A stretch of 64,000 bases of DNA, from NCBI RefSeq assembly GCF_900112035.1, contig NZ_FOKC01000008.1, positions 124,001 to 188,000 on the forward strand, written 5' to 3'. The notes below the pieces were generated by a model. The model did no database searches. It was not told the DNA's origin and saw only the letters and a program-made list of their open reading frames with translations. Shown here in pieces: positions 37,186-45,702 of this stretch. Origin of the DNA: Nocardioides alpinus (GTDB lineage Bacteria; Actinomycetota; Actinomycetes; Propionibacteriales; Nocardioidaceae). A program made the translations under genes and the position numbers. Position 1 is the stretch's first letter. The number at the start of each line of letters is the position of its first letter.

Positions 37186-37500
37186 ATGACCGAGAACAGC
37201 AGCTACGACTCCAGCTACGACTCCAGCTACGACACGGACGTCTACGGCACGGCGCCGGACGTGTACGGGGAGCCGATGATCGGCCCGCTCGACGCCCCCG
37301 AGAAGCCGTCCGGCCTCCACCCGGTCAACATCACCCAGCTCGTGCTGGGCGTCGCGTTCGCCGGCATGGTGCTGGTGTGGGCGCTCGTCCAGGGCGACGT
37401 GGTCGACACCAGCGAGCTGCGCTGGCTGATGCCGATCCCGTGGCTGGCCGCCGGCGCCGCCGGGCTCGCCGCCACGGTGTGGCCCTCGCGCTCGCGCTGA
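37186..37500 (+). CDS. Small membrane protein with SSYD repeats
   Basis: A 104-residue protein starting with a repeated Ser-Ser-Tyr-Asp segment (three copies), an acidic/aromatic tail, and two membrane helices (QLVLGVAFAGMVLVWALV and MPIPWLAAGAAGLAATVW). GAGGAG precedes ATG 37186 by about 10 bp, and the gene starts 11 bp after the PspC gene, so it is probably cotranscribed. It is likely an accessory of the same membrane-stress unit. No family function is known to me. Confidence 0.82.
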   Translation: MTENSSYDSSYDSSYDTDVYGTAPDVYGEPMIGPLDAPEKPSGLHPVNITQLVLGVAFAGMVLVWALVQGDVVDTSELRWLMPIPWLAAGAAGLAATVWPSRSR

Positions 37501-37504
37501 GCTG

Positions 37505-39193
37505 CTAGACCAACGAGCAGGCGGGCAGCGCGAACCACCTGAGGTCGTCGAAGTCAGCGCCCAGGTGGGCCGGGTCCGACCAGTCCGGAGGCGTGGCGGC
37601 GGCCATGATCGCGCGGCCCTCGTCGAGGTGCTCCCTGAGCACCGAGACGGGGGCCGTCGTCGTGTGCGAGGGCCAGGTCATCGTGCCGTCGGCGGCGTAC
37701 GACACGTCCGCGAGGCGCAGCGGCGGCTCGACGGTGCCGGTGCGGTGGTGCCACAGCCCGGTCAGCGGGTCGAAGCGGTAGTCACCCAGCAGGCGCCAGC
37801 CCTCGCGCGCGACGAGGCGGACGGCCTCGACCACGTAGGTGAAGACCTCCTCCTCGACGAAGTAGTTGAAGTTGACCCGCACCCACCCGGGCTTGATGCC
37901 CTCGCACCCGCCGGCGATCTGGGCCTCGAACTGGTGGCTGGTGGCCAGGTCGATGTCGAGCAGCCGGTGGCCGTAGGGGCCCGCACACGAGCAGCCGCCC
38001 CGGGTCTGGATGCCGAAGAGGTCGTTGAGCAGCGCGACGACGTAGTTGTGGTGGAGGTAGGAGCCGTCCGGCGCCTTCAGCACGAAGGAGACGATCGAGA
38101 GCCGCTGCGCCTCGAGGTTGCCGAGGATCTGGATCGTCGGCTCGGCCACCCACGCCTCGACGGCGCGGGCGAGCATCTCCTCCTCGTGCGCCTGGATGGT
38201 CTCCACGCCGACCGCCTGCTTGAGCTGGAACACCAGCCCGGCACGGATCGACTCCACGATCGCAGGGGTGCCGCCCTCCTCGCGGTGGGCCTTGTCGTCG
38301 AGGTAGCGGTGCTCGGTCGGGTTGACGTACATGACCGTGCCGCCGCCGGGCACGACCGGCACCCGGTTGGTCATCAGCTCACGGCGCACGACGAGCACGC
38401 CGGGGGTGCCGGGGCCGCCGATGAACTTGTGCGGGCTGAGGAAGATCGCGTCCTTGACCGAGCGGCCGGGGCCGTACATCTCGATGTCGACGTAGGGGGC
38501 GCAGGCTGCGAAGTCCCAGAAGCTCAGCGCGCCGTGCTCGTGGAGCAGGTCGGCGACGCCCTCGGTGTCGGTGACGATGCCGGTGACGTTGGACGCGGCG
38601 GAGAAGGTGCCGATCTTGAGCGGCCGGTCGGCGTGGCGCTCCAGCTCCTCGCGGAGGTGGTCGAGCGAGACCCGGCCGTCGGCGTCCTCGTGGATCGTCA
38701 CGACGTCGGCGATGGTCTCGCGCCACGGGACCTCGTTGGAGTGGTGCTCGAAGGGTCCGATGAAGACGACCGGGCGCTGGTCGGCGGGGATGAGCGCGCT
38801 CAGGTCGTACTGGTCGTCGAGCCCGGCCGGGATCCGCAGGCCGAGGATGCCGATCAGCTTGTCGATCGCGGCGGTGCTGCCGGAGCCGCAGAAGACCACG
38901 ACCGTCTCGTCGTCCCCGCCGACGCCGTCGCGGACGATGCGGCGCGCGTCCTCGCGCAGCCGGGTCGTCTGCAGGCCGGTGCCGCTGGCCTCGGTGTGGG
39001 TGTTGGCGTAGGCCGGCAGGACCTCGGTGCGGATGAAGTCCTCGATGAAGCTCAGGCTGCGACCCGACGCGGTGTAGTCGGCATAGGTCACCCGGCGCGG
39101 GCCGTAGGGCCCCTGCATCACCTGGTCGTCGCCGATCACCGACGCGCGGATGCGCTCGAGGAGGGCGGCTGACGGGTCGGGCTGCTGCGTCAC
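37505..39193 (-). CDS. Class V aminotransferase-fold PLP enzyme (cysteine desulfurase-like)
   Basis: A 562-residue PLP protein, longer than the 400-residue cysteine desulfurases. The PLP Lys is in SPHKFIGGPGTPG. FSAASNVTGIVTD and FWDFAACAPYVDI carry the cofactor-contact residues. A Cys-rich loop (RGGCSCAGPYGH) may supply an active-site Cys as in desulfurases. The last 100 residues after VEAVRLVAREGW are an extension with no domain I recognise. No suf, isc or molybdenum-cofactor genes are nearby, so the substrate is open: cysteine, selenocysteine or another amino compound. GTG 39193 starts VTQQPDPSAALLERIR. Convergent with the preceding gene at 4 bp. Confidence 0.88.
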   Translation of the reverse strand: MTQQPDPSAALLERIRASVIGDDQVMQGPYGPRRVTYADYTASGRSLSFIEDFIRTEVLPAYANTHTEASGTGLQTTRLREDARRIVRDGVGGDDETVVVFCGSGSTAAIDKLIGILGLRIPAGLDDQYDLSALIPADQRPVVFIGPFEHHSNEVPWRETIADVVTIHEDADGRVSLDHLREELERHADRPLKIGTFSAASNVTGIVTDTEGVADLLHEHGALSFWDFAACAPYVDIEMYGPGRSVKDAIFLSPHKFIGGPGTPGVLVVRRELMTNRVPVVPGGGTVMYVNPTEHRYLDDKAHREEGGTPAIVESIRAGLVFQLKQAVGVETIQAHEEEMLARAVEAWVAEPTIQILGNLEAQRLSIVSFVLKAPDGSYLHHNYVVALLNDLFGIQTRGGCSCAGPYGHRLLDIDLATSHQFEAQIAGGCEGIKPGWVRVNFNYFVEEEVFTYVVEAVRLVAREGWRLLGDYRFDPLTGLWHHRTGTVEPPLRLADVSYAADGTMTWPSHTTTAPVSVLREHLDEGRAIMAAATPPDWSDPAHLGADFDDLRWFALPACSLV

Positions 39194-39239
39194 GGCCCGA
39201 GCGTACGCCGGTGCAAGGCTGCGCCTGCCCCCCTGCCCG

Positions 39240-40340
39240 TCACCTCTCGGCGAGCACCCGGTCCATCTCCCGGGCGACGAGGTCCGGGTTGTCGCTGAAG
39301 ATCCCGTCCACCCCCGCGTCGAGGAAGGCGCGAGCCTCCGCCGCGAGGTCGCCGGGGGCGTTGGGGTCGGTGCCGATCCGGAAGTTCGTCGCCATGAACT
39401 GGTTCTCCCGGCGCAGGGTCCACACGTGCACGATGAGGCCGGCGTCGTGGGCGTCCCCGACCACGGCGCTCGGCACCGTGGTGGCGCCGTCGGTGCGCGG
39501 CAGGACGCGGTCCTTGTGGGCGCCGAGGCCGTCGGCGTAGGTCGCGATCCAGGCCAGGCCGGCCGGGGTGAGCAGGTCGGTGTAGGTGCGCTGGTCGCCG
39601 GCGGCGGTGAAGTCGTAGGGCTTGCCGGTGCCGTCGACGAGCTGGGCGAGCGGCACGTCGATCATCGTGTCGAGGTCGCGCAGGTTGGCGGTCTCGAAGG
39701 ACTGGATGATCACCGGGTCGTCGGCGTCGTCCCACTTCCGCTTCTCGAGGGCCGCCACGAGCGGCTCCTCCAGCGAGAGGCCGATCGCGTCGAAGTAGGT
39801 CGGGTGCTTGGTCTCGGGGTAGATGCCGACGCCCTCGCGGCGGGCGAGCTTGATGACCTCGTCGAGGGTCGGGATCCGCTCCTGCCCGTCGTACGCCGTG
39901 TTGTCGGGGCGCACCTGCGGCAGCCGCTCCTTGGCGCGCAGCGTGCGCAGCTCCTTGTAGGTGAAGTCCTCGGTGAACCAGCCTGTGACCGGGCGGCCGT
40001 CGATGGTCCTGGTGGTCCGGCGGGCAGCGAACTCCGGGTGGTCGGCAACGTCGGTCGTGCCGCCGATCTCGTTCTCGTGACGGGCGACCAGGACGCCGTC
40101 CTTGGTGGAGACGAGGTCGGGCTCGATGTAGTCGGCACCCTGCGCGATGGCCAGCTCGTAGGCGGCGATCGTGTGCTCGGGGCGGTAGCCGGAGGCGCCG
40201 CGGTGGCCGATGAGGACGGGCTCGACGAGCGGGGCCTCGGCCGCCTCGGCGGGTGCCGCGGTGGCAGGGGCCGAGAGGGAGGCGAGGGTGGCGGCGAGCG
40301 CCAGGGCGAGGGTGGCTGCAGGAGCCTTCCGAGAGGTCAT
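39240..40340 (-). CDS. Secreted glycerophosphodiester phosphodiesterase
   Basis: A 366-residue GDPD with a signal peptide (residues 1-33, ending near ATAAPAEAAEA). The catalytic TIM barrel has LIGHRGASGYRPEHT, where the two His and Arg act, then DYIEPDLVSTKDGVLVARHE. GIYPETKHPTYFD carries metal ligands and FSDNPDLVAREM closes the barrel. It should hydrolyse glycerophosphodiesters from lipids or teichoic acid outside the cell, releasing glycerol-3-phosphate. ATG 40340 was preferred to a TTG 12 bp upstream. The next gene upstream, 63 bp away, is a cytosolic-looking paralogue. Confidence 0.95.
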   Translation of the reverse strand: MTSRKAPAATLALALAATLASLSAPATAAPAEAAEAPLVEPVLIGHRGASGYRPEHTIAAYELAIAQGADYIEPDLVSTKDGVLVARHENEIGGTTDVADHPEFAARRTTRTIDGRPVTGWFTEDFTYKELRTLRAKERLPQVRPDNTAYDGQERIPTLDEVIKLARREGVGIYPETKHPTYFDAIGLSLEEPLVAALEKRKWDDADDPVIIQSFETANLRDLDTMIDVPLAQLVDGTGKPYDFTAAGDQRTYTDLLTPAGLAWIATYADGLGAHKDRVLPRTDGATTVPSAVVGDAHDAGLIVHVWTLRRENQFMATNFRIGTDPNAPGDLAAEARAFLDAGVDGIFSDNPDLVAREMDRVLAER

Positions 40341-40403
40341 GCACCGAGCCAACCGGTGCGGTGCGGCATCGGGGACACGCCCCGGTGAACGCTCCGTGAC
40401 AGG

Positions 40404-41411
40404 TCAGCTACCGACGTGTGCGCTCTCGCGGACCGCGGCCAGCGCCGCCTCGGGGTGGTCGGTGATGACGCCGTCGACCCCGGCGGCCAGCAGCTCGCGG
40501 ACCATCGTGGTCATGTCGCCGAGCGCGTCGGGCGCGGGCCCGTGGCGCAGGTTGGTCGGCAGGAAGCGGTTCTCGCCGCGCACCGTCCACACGTGCACGG
40601 TCAACCCGCGGCGGTGGGCGTCGCGGACCAGGCACGAGGGCTCGCCGATCGCTCCGGTCCGGTCGCGCGGCAGGACCAGCGAGGTGTGCGGACCGATGCC
40701 GTCGGCGTACTCGTCGATCCCGTCCAACGCCTCCGGGGTCAGCTCGTCGCCGACGTCGAGCAGCTGGACGATCGGCAGCCGCGTGCGGCCGGCGAGCCGC
40801 CGCAGGACGGCCGCCTCGAACGACATCAGCACCACCCGCGCCCACGGGTGGTCGAGCCCCTGGCGCGACAGCTCGCGCAGCAGCGGGACGTCGAGGGGCA
40901 GGCCGAGGGCGTCGTGGTGGGTGGCGTGCTTGAGCTCCAGCAGCACCCCGACCGGGCGGCCGCGACGGATCGACTCCGCGCCGACCATCGCGAGCACCTC
41001 GGTGAGGGTCGGGATGCCTTCGGCACCGTCGTACGCCGTGTTGCCGGGGCGGGTGCCCGGCATCCGCTCGCGGGTGGCGAGCGTCTTGAGGTCGTGCAGC
41101 GTGAAGTCCTGCACGAACCAGCCGTGCTGCTCCTCCCCGTCGACGACGAGGGTGCGCAGCAGGTGGGCGAACTCGGTGCGACCCGCAACGTCTGTGGTCG
41201 CGCTGAGCTCGAGGTCGTGACGGGCGACCAGCACCCCGTCCCTGGTGGAGACGAGGTCCAGCTCGATGTCGTCGACACCCATCCGGATCGCGGTCCGGTA
41301 GGCGTCGAGGGTGTGCTCGGGACGGTGGCCGCTGGCGCCGCGGTGCGCAACCACCGCAGGCGAGAGGACCAACGACGGGGCCCTCTCGAGCGCCTCGCGG
41401 GTCACCGTCAT
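40404..41411 (-). CDS. Glycerophosphodiester phosphodiesterase, no signal peptide
   Basis: A 335-residue GDPD paralogous to the preceding gene along its whole length (AHRGASGHRPEHTLDAY, DDIELDLVSTRDGVLVARHD, GVLLELKHATHHDALG, VHVWTVRGENRFLPTNLR), but lacking any export signal. The pair is a tandem duplication in which one copy works outside and the other probably inside. Catalytic His and Glu residues are all present. ATG 41411 starts MTVTREALERAPS. Divergent from the YbaK-like gene with 48 bp between starts. Confidence 0.94.
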   Translation of the reverse strand: MTVTREALERAPSLVLSPAVVAHRGASGHRPEHTLDAYRTAIRMGVDDIELDLVSTRDGVLVARHDLELSATTDVAGRTEFAHLLRTLVVDGEEQHGWFVQDFTLHDLKTLATRERMPGTRPGNTAYDGAEGIPTLTEVLAMVGAESIRRGRPVGVLLELKHATHHDALGLPLDVPLLRELSRQGLDHPWARVVLMSFEAAVLRRLAGRTRLPIVQLLDVGDELTPEALDGIDEYADGIGPHTSLVLPRDRTGAIGEPSCLVRDAHRRGLTVHVWTVRGENRFLPTNLRHGPAPDALGDMTTMVRELLAAGVDGVITDHPEAALAAVRESAHVGS

Positions 41412-41459
41412 GCCCTCAGGCTGCACCCCCCGCGGGACCGTCCGGTGACCTCAGAGTGA

Positions 41460-42020
41460 ATGGCGCATGATGAGCGCGTGACGCTCCCGAGCTTCCCGAC
41501 CCTGACCTCCCTCCCCGCGGTCGACCGGCCCGACCTCGTGGCCCCTCCGGTCGCCGCGGCCCTGGCCACCTGGCCCGGAGCCGCCGACATCGCCGTGGTG
41601 GACATCGACCCGGACCTCGCCGACACCGCCGCGATGAGCGAGGCGTACGACATCCCGATGACCGCGGGCGGCAACTGCGTCGTCGTCTCCGGCGCGCGGG
41701 CGGGCGACGAGCGGGTCGCCGCGTGCGTGGTCCGCGCCGACACCCGCGCCGACGTCAACACGCTCGTGCGCAAGATGCTCGACGTCCGCAAGGCGTCGTT
41801 CCTGCCGATGGAGCGGGCGGTCGCCGAGACCGCCATGGAGTACGGCGGGATCACCCCGATCGGGCTGCCGGACGGCTGGCGGATCCTCGTCCACGACGCA
41901 CTCCTCGACGAGCCGGTGGTCGTGATCGGCAGCGGCGTACGCCGTTCGAAGCTCCTGGTGCCGGGTCGGCTGCTCGCCGACCTCCCGGGCGCCGAGGTGG
42001 TGCCGGGCCTCGGCCGTTAA
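41460..42020 (+). CDS. YbaK/EbsC-type aminoacyl-tRNA editing-domain protein
   Basis: A 186-residue protein of the YbaK/ProX editing family, which deacylates mischarged tRNAs. The core shows TAGGNCVVVSGARAGDERVAACVVRADTRADVN and KMLDVRKASFLPMERAVAETAMEYGGITPIGLP, with the conserved Lys and the GGITP/GLP loop. It is a free-standing domain, acting in trans on tRNA. The substrate specificity (Cys-tRNA-Pro, Ala-tRNA-Pro or other) cannot be read from sequence. ATG 41460 and GTG 41478 are both possible starts. The stop is followed after 7 bp by an 18-bp palindrome. Confidence 0.88.
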   Translation: MAHDERVTLPSFPTLTSLPAVDRPDLVAPPVAAALATWPGAADIAVVDIDPDLADTAAMSEAYDIPMTAGGNCVVVSGARAGDERVAACVVRADTRADVNTLVRKMLDVRKASFLPMERAVAETAMEYGGITPIGLPDGWRILVHDALLDEPVVVIGSGVRRSKLLVPGRLLADLPGAEVVPGLGR

Positions 42021-42027
42021 CCATTCG

Positions 42028-42045
42028 TCGGCAGGGCCCTGCCGA
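42028..42045. promoter_or_regulatory. Perfect 18-bp palindrome before the ABC exporter operon
   Basis: TCGGCAGGGCCCTGCCGA is fully self-complementary. It lies just upstream of a TAGGAT -10-like box (42049-42054) and 16 bp before the GTG start of the first ABC gene. An operator or the YbaK terminator would fit. Confidence 0.6.
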
Positions 42046-42061
42046 ACCTAGGATCGGGCCA

Positions 42062-43774
42062 GTGAAGAGCCTGCCCGTCGTCGAGCCCGGAACCCCGGAC
42101 CACCGCTCCCCCGGCAGGTTCCTGTGGTGGCTGGCCCGGCAGCAGCTGCCGACGCTGGCCGGCGGGATGGCGTTCGGCATCGTGTGGATGTCCTGCCAGG
42201 CGGTGATGCCCGCCGTGCTGGGTCGCGCGATCGACCTTGGTGTGGCCGACAAGGACCAGCAGCAGCTGCTGCTGTGGGCCGGTGTGATGCTGATGATCGG
42301 CCTGCTGCAGGCGGTCACCGGGATCATGCGGCACCGCTTCGCGGTGACGAACTGGCTGACCGCGTCCTACCGGATCGTGCAGCTCACGACCCGGCAGTCG
42401 GTGCGCCTCGGTGGGTCGCTGCCGCGCAAGGTCAGCACCGGCGAGGTGATCGCCATCGGCACCACCGACCTCGACCACATCGGCAACGTGATGGACGTGA
42501 CCGCCCGCTTCGCCGGCGCCATCGTCTCCTTCTTCCTGGTCTCCGCGATCCTGCTCAGCACCTCGGTCCAGCTCGGCCTGGTCGTGCTGATCGGTGTGCC
42601 CCTGCTGCTGCTCGTGATGGGCCCCCTCCTCAAGCCGCTCCAGGCCCGCAGCGCCGTCGAGCGCCAGATGCGCTCCGACCTCTCCAACACCGGCACCGAC
42701 ATCGTCGGCGGCCTCCGGGTCCTGCGCGGGATCGGCGGCGAGGGGGTCTTCCTCGACCGCTACCGCCGCGAGTCGCAGGCCACCCGCACGGCCGCGGTCA
42801 ACGTCGCCAAGCTGCAGTCGGTCCTCGACGCGCTGCAGGTCTTCCTGCCGGGCGTCTTCGTCGTGCTCGTGGTCTGGCTGGGGGCTCGCTCGGCGGTCGC
42901 CGGCGAGATCTCGGCGGGCGAGCTCGTCGCGTTCTACGGCTACTCCGCCTTCCTGATGCTGCCGCTGCGCACGGCGACGGAGTTCGCCAACAAGCTGATC
43001 CGCGGCCGGGTCGCCGCGTCGCGGGTGTGCCGGGTGATGGCGCTCGAGCCCGACGTCGTCGAGCCGGCCTCGCCCGCTGCCGTCCCTGCGCCCGACTCGG
43101 AGCTCCACGACGCCCGCTCGGGGCTGCGGGTCCGGCCCGGGCTGCTGACGGCGATCGTCTCGGACCAGCCGGACGACTCGGCGCTGCTCGCCGACCGCCT
43201 CGGGCTGTGCGCGGCCGAGCAGGACGACGAGGTCCACCTCGGCGGCACGCCGCTCACGTCGCTGCGCCACGCCGACGTCCGCGAGCGGATCATGGTGTCC
43301 GACACCGGCGCCGCCCTCTTCGCGGGACGGCTGGCCGACCGGATCGACGAGCGCGGGACCGGCGACGTCGAGAAGGCGCTCTTCACCGCGTCCGCCGAGG
43401 ACATCCTCGAGGCGCTCCCCGAGGGCCTCGAGTCCGTCGTCACCGAGAAGGGCCGCTCGTTCTCCGGCGGCCAGCGTCAGCGCCTGGTGCTGGCGCGTGC
43501 CCTCGCCGCCGACCCCGAGATCCTCGTGCTCGTCGAGCCGACCAGCGCGGTCGACGCCCACACCGAGGCGCGGATCGCGGACCGGCTGCGCGCGCACCGT
43601 GCGGGTCGCACCACGGTCGTCACGACGGTGAGCCCGCTGCTGCTGGACGCCGTCGACGAGGTGGCCTTCCTGGTGGACGGCCGGGTCGTCGCGGTCGGCA
43701 CCCACACGGACCTGCTGTCCAAGGTCGCGGCCTACCGCCGGGTCGTCGTACGCGATGTGGAGGCGGCGGTATGA
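42062..43774 (+). CDS. ABC exporter half-transporter with a degenerate ATP site
   Basis: A 570-residue half-exporter with six N-terminal helices and a nucleotide-binding domain from about residue 340. The signature FSGGQRQR (SGGQ at 468-471) is intact. The Walker A region reads VSDQPDDSALLAD (366-378), with no Gly-rich P-loop and no Lys. Walker B reads LVLVEP, with Val 491 where Asp should be, although Glu 492 remains. So this subunit cannot bind ATP normally but can supply the signature to its partner. Its stop overlaps the next gene's ATG, and the two form a heterodimer. GTG 42062 sits 7 bp after TAGGAT, suggesting a leaderless message. Substrate unknown. Confidence 0.93.
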   Translation: MKSLPVVEPGTPDHRSPGRFLWWLARQQLPTLAGGMAFGIVWMSCQAVMPAVLGRAIDLGVADKDQQQLLLWAGVMLMIGLLQAVTGIMRHRFAVTNWLTASYRIVQLTTRQSVRLGGSLPRKVSTGEVIAIGTTDLDHIGNVMDVTARFAGAIVSFFLVSAILLSTSVQLGLVVLIGVPLLLLVMGPLLKPLQARSAVERQMRSDLSNTGTDIVGGLRVLRGIGGEGVFLDRYRRESQATRTAAVNVAKLQSVLDALQVFLPGVFVVLVVWLGARSAVAGEISAGELVAFYGYSAFLMLPLRTATEFANKLIRGRVAASRVCRVMALEPDVVEPASPAAVPAPDSELHDARSGLRVRPGLLTAIVSDQPDDSALLADRLGLCAAEQDDEVHLGGTPLTSLRHADVRERIMVSDTGAALFAGRLADRIDERGTGDVEKALFTASAEDILEALPEGLESVVTEKGRSFSGGQRQRLVLARALAADPEILVLVEPTSAVDAHTEARIADRLRAHRAGRTTVVTTVSPLLLDAVDEVAFLVDGRVVAVGTHTDLLSKVAAYRRVVVRDVEAAV

Positions 43775-45519
43775 GCGTCACGACTCGCCTTCCGATCGCG
43801 GACGGCAGGGCCGTGCGCCGATATGTCGGCCAGGTCGCGCACCGCCACCCGCGCCTGCTCTGGACCGCGCTCGGCCTGCACGTGCTGGCCGCGCTCACCG
43901 CGCTGGCGGCGCCCCGCCTGCTCGGCGACCTCGTGGAGTCGGTCGAGAACGGCACGACGCGCTCGTACGTCGACGAGATCGTGATGTGGCTGGCGATCTT
44001 CCTGGTGCTGCAGTCGGTGCTGACCCGCTATGCCCGTTACCGCTCGCAGGTGATGGGCGAGCTGGTGCTGGCCGAGCTCCGCGAGGACTTCGTCGCGAAC
44101 ACGCTCGCGCTGCCTGTCGGCACCGTCGAGGCGGCCGGCTCCGGCGACCTGCTGACCCGCACCGGCTCCGACATCGACCGCCTCGGCTGGTCGGTGCGGT
44201 GGGCGCTGCCCGAGTGGACGATCGCGGTCGTCTCCGCGGTCCTCACGTTCGCCGCCGCACTGAGCGTCGGCTGGTGGGTGGCGCTGCCCTGCATGCTGGC
44301 GCTGCCGCCGCTCGTCGTCGGGCTGCGGTGGTACCTCGCCCGCGCCAAGGACGGCTACCTCGCCGAGACGGCGTCGTACTCCCAGATCACCACCACGCTG
44401 TCCGAGACCGTCGAGGGCTCGCGCACCGTCGAGGCGCTCGGGCTCGGTGCGAAGCGCGTCGAGCTGTGCGACGACGACTGCGCGAAGTCGTTCACCGCCG
44501 AGAAGTACACGCTGCACCTGCGCACCGTCTTCTTCCCGAGCATGGAGCTCAGCTATCTCCTGCCGGTGGTCGGCACGCTGCTCTTCGGTGGCTGGCTCTA
44601 CACGCGCGGTGAGGTGTCGCTCGCGGAGGTCACCACCGCGACGCTCTACGTCCAGATGCTCATCGACCCGGTCGACCGGATCGTGTCCATCCTCGACGAG
44701 CTCCAGCTCGGCGCAGCCGCGCTCGCCCGCCTGCTCGGTGTCGCCCAGGTGCCCGACGACCGCACCGTCTCCGGGCGGGTGCCGTCGTCGGAGAAGCTCG
44801 ACGCCGAGGACGTGCGGTTCTCCTACGTCGAGGGTCGCGACGTGCTGCACGGCATCGACCTCGACGTCGGCGTGGGCGAACGGATCGCGATGGTCGGGCC
44901 GTCCGGTGCGGGCAAGTCGACCCTGGGTCGACTCCTCGCGGGCATCCACCCGCCGCGCACCGGCGCGGTGACCGTGGGCGACGTCGGGCTCGTCGAGCTG
45001 CCGCTGGGCGACCTGCGTGGCCACGTCGCCCTCGTCACCCAGGAGCACCACGTCTTCGTCGGCACGCTGAGGGAGAACGTCGTCCTGGCCAGGCCGGGAT
45101 CGTCCGACGACGCCGTCCGCGCCGCGCTCGGGGCGGTCGACGCGCTGGAGTGGGTGGACCTCCTTCCCCTCGGCCTCGACACGGTCGTCGGCTCGGGTGG
45201 GCGGGCGGTGACGGCGGCGCAGGCGCAGCAGATCGCCCTGGCCCGGCTCGTCCTCGCCGACCCCCACACGCTCGTGCTCGACGAGGCCACGTCGCTCATC
45301 GACCCGCGTGCTGCCCGGCACCTCGAGCGCTCGCTCGCGGCCGTGCTGGAGGGACGTACGGTCATCGCGATCGCGCACCGCCTCTTCTCCGCCCACGACG
45401 CCGACCGCGTCGCGGTGGTGGAGGACGGCGTGATCTCGGAGTTCGGCTCGCACGACGACCTCGTCGCCGCCGGCGGGTCGTACGCCGCGCTCTGGGAGTC
45501 GTGGCACGGCAAGTCCTGA
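43771..45519 (+). CDS. ABC exporter half-transporter with intact Walker motifs and altered signature
   Basis: A 582-residue partner of the preceding subunit, with six helices and then an ATPase domain. Walker A GPSGAGKST (376-384, Lys 382), Walker B LVLDEAT (Asp 504, Glu 505) and the switch His 536 (AIAHRL) are intact. The signature reads VTAAQAQQ (from 480) instead of LSGGQ. With its partner it forms one canonical ATP site, made of its own Walker motifs plus the partner's SGGQ, and one dead site. The two genes overlap at ATGA, ensuring equal translation. The exported substrate is unknown. The DEATSLID loop replaces DEPTSALD. Confidence 0.94.
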   Translation: MSVTTRLPIADGRAVRRYVGQVAHRHPRLLWTALGLHVLAALTALAAPRLLGDLVESVENGTTRSYVDEIVMWLAIFLVLQSVLTRYARYRSQVMGELVLAELREDFVANTLALPVGTVEAAGSGDLLTRTGSDIDRLGWSVRWALPEWTIAVVSAVLTFAAALSVGWWVALPCMLALPPLVVGLRWYLARAKDGYLAETASYSQITTTLSETVEGSRTVEALGLGAKRVELCDDDCAKSFTAEKYTLHLRTVFFPSMELSYLLPVVGTLLFGGWLYTRGEVSLAEVTTATLYVQMLIDPVDRIVSILDELQLGAAALARLLGVAQVPDDRTVSGRVPSSEKLDAEDVRFSYVEGRDVLHGIDLDVGVGERIAMVGPSGAGKSTLGRLLAGIHPPRTGAVTVGDVGLVELPLGDLRGHVALVTQEHHVFVGTLRENVVLARPGSSDDAVRAALGAVDALEWVDLLPLGLDTVVGSGGRAVTAAQAQQIALARLVLADPHTLVLDEATSLIDPRAARHLERSLAAVLEGRTVIAIAHRLFSAHDADRVAVVEDGVISEFGSHDDLVAAGGSYAALWESWHGKS

Positions 45520-45601
45520 CCGTCCCTCGGGGAGCGGTGGTGCAGCCACCTCCGGGCGCGGGTGGACTGTGGCTGGGCCCCCGCCGGGCAGGACGATCGG
45601 A

Positions 45602-45648
45602 GATCGTGGAGCTCCCGTGCTGGATGGTGGCTCGCGAGCTCCACGATC
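45602..45648. repeat. Perfect 13-bp inverted repeat after the ABC operon
   Basis: GATCGTGGAGCTC (45602-45614) and GAGCTCCACGATC (45636-45648) pair perfectly around a 21-nt loop. It lies in the 183-bp gap between the ABC operon and the tandem secreted genes. It may be a terminator or a dispersed repeat. The rest of the gap shows nothing recognisable. Confidence 0.7.
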
Positions 45649-45702
45649 ACGGTTCGGTGACGAGGCTTCCGCCTGTCGCGCTCCGGGCTGCATGCTCGCC
45701 CC

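Noticed and set aside
42124..45519. The two ABC genes as a single fused gene
   Set aside because: A frame open through both exists, but it runs out of register with the first subunit. The correct frames are separated by an ATGA overlap.
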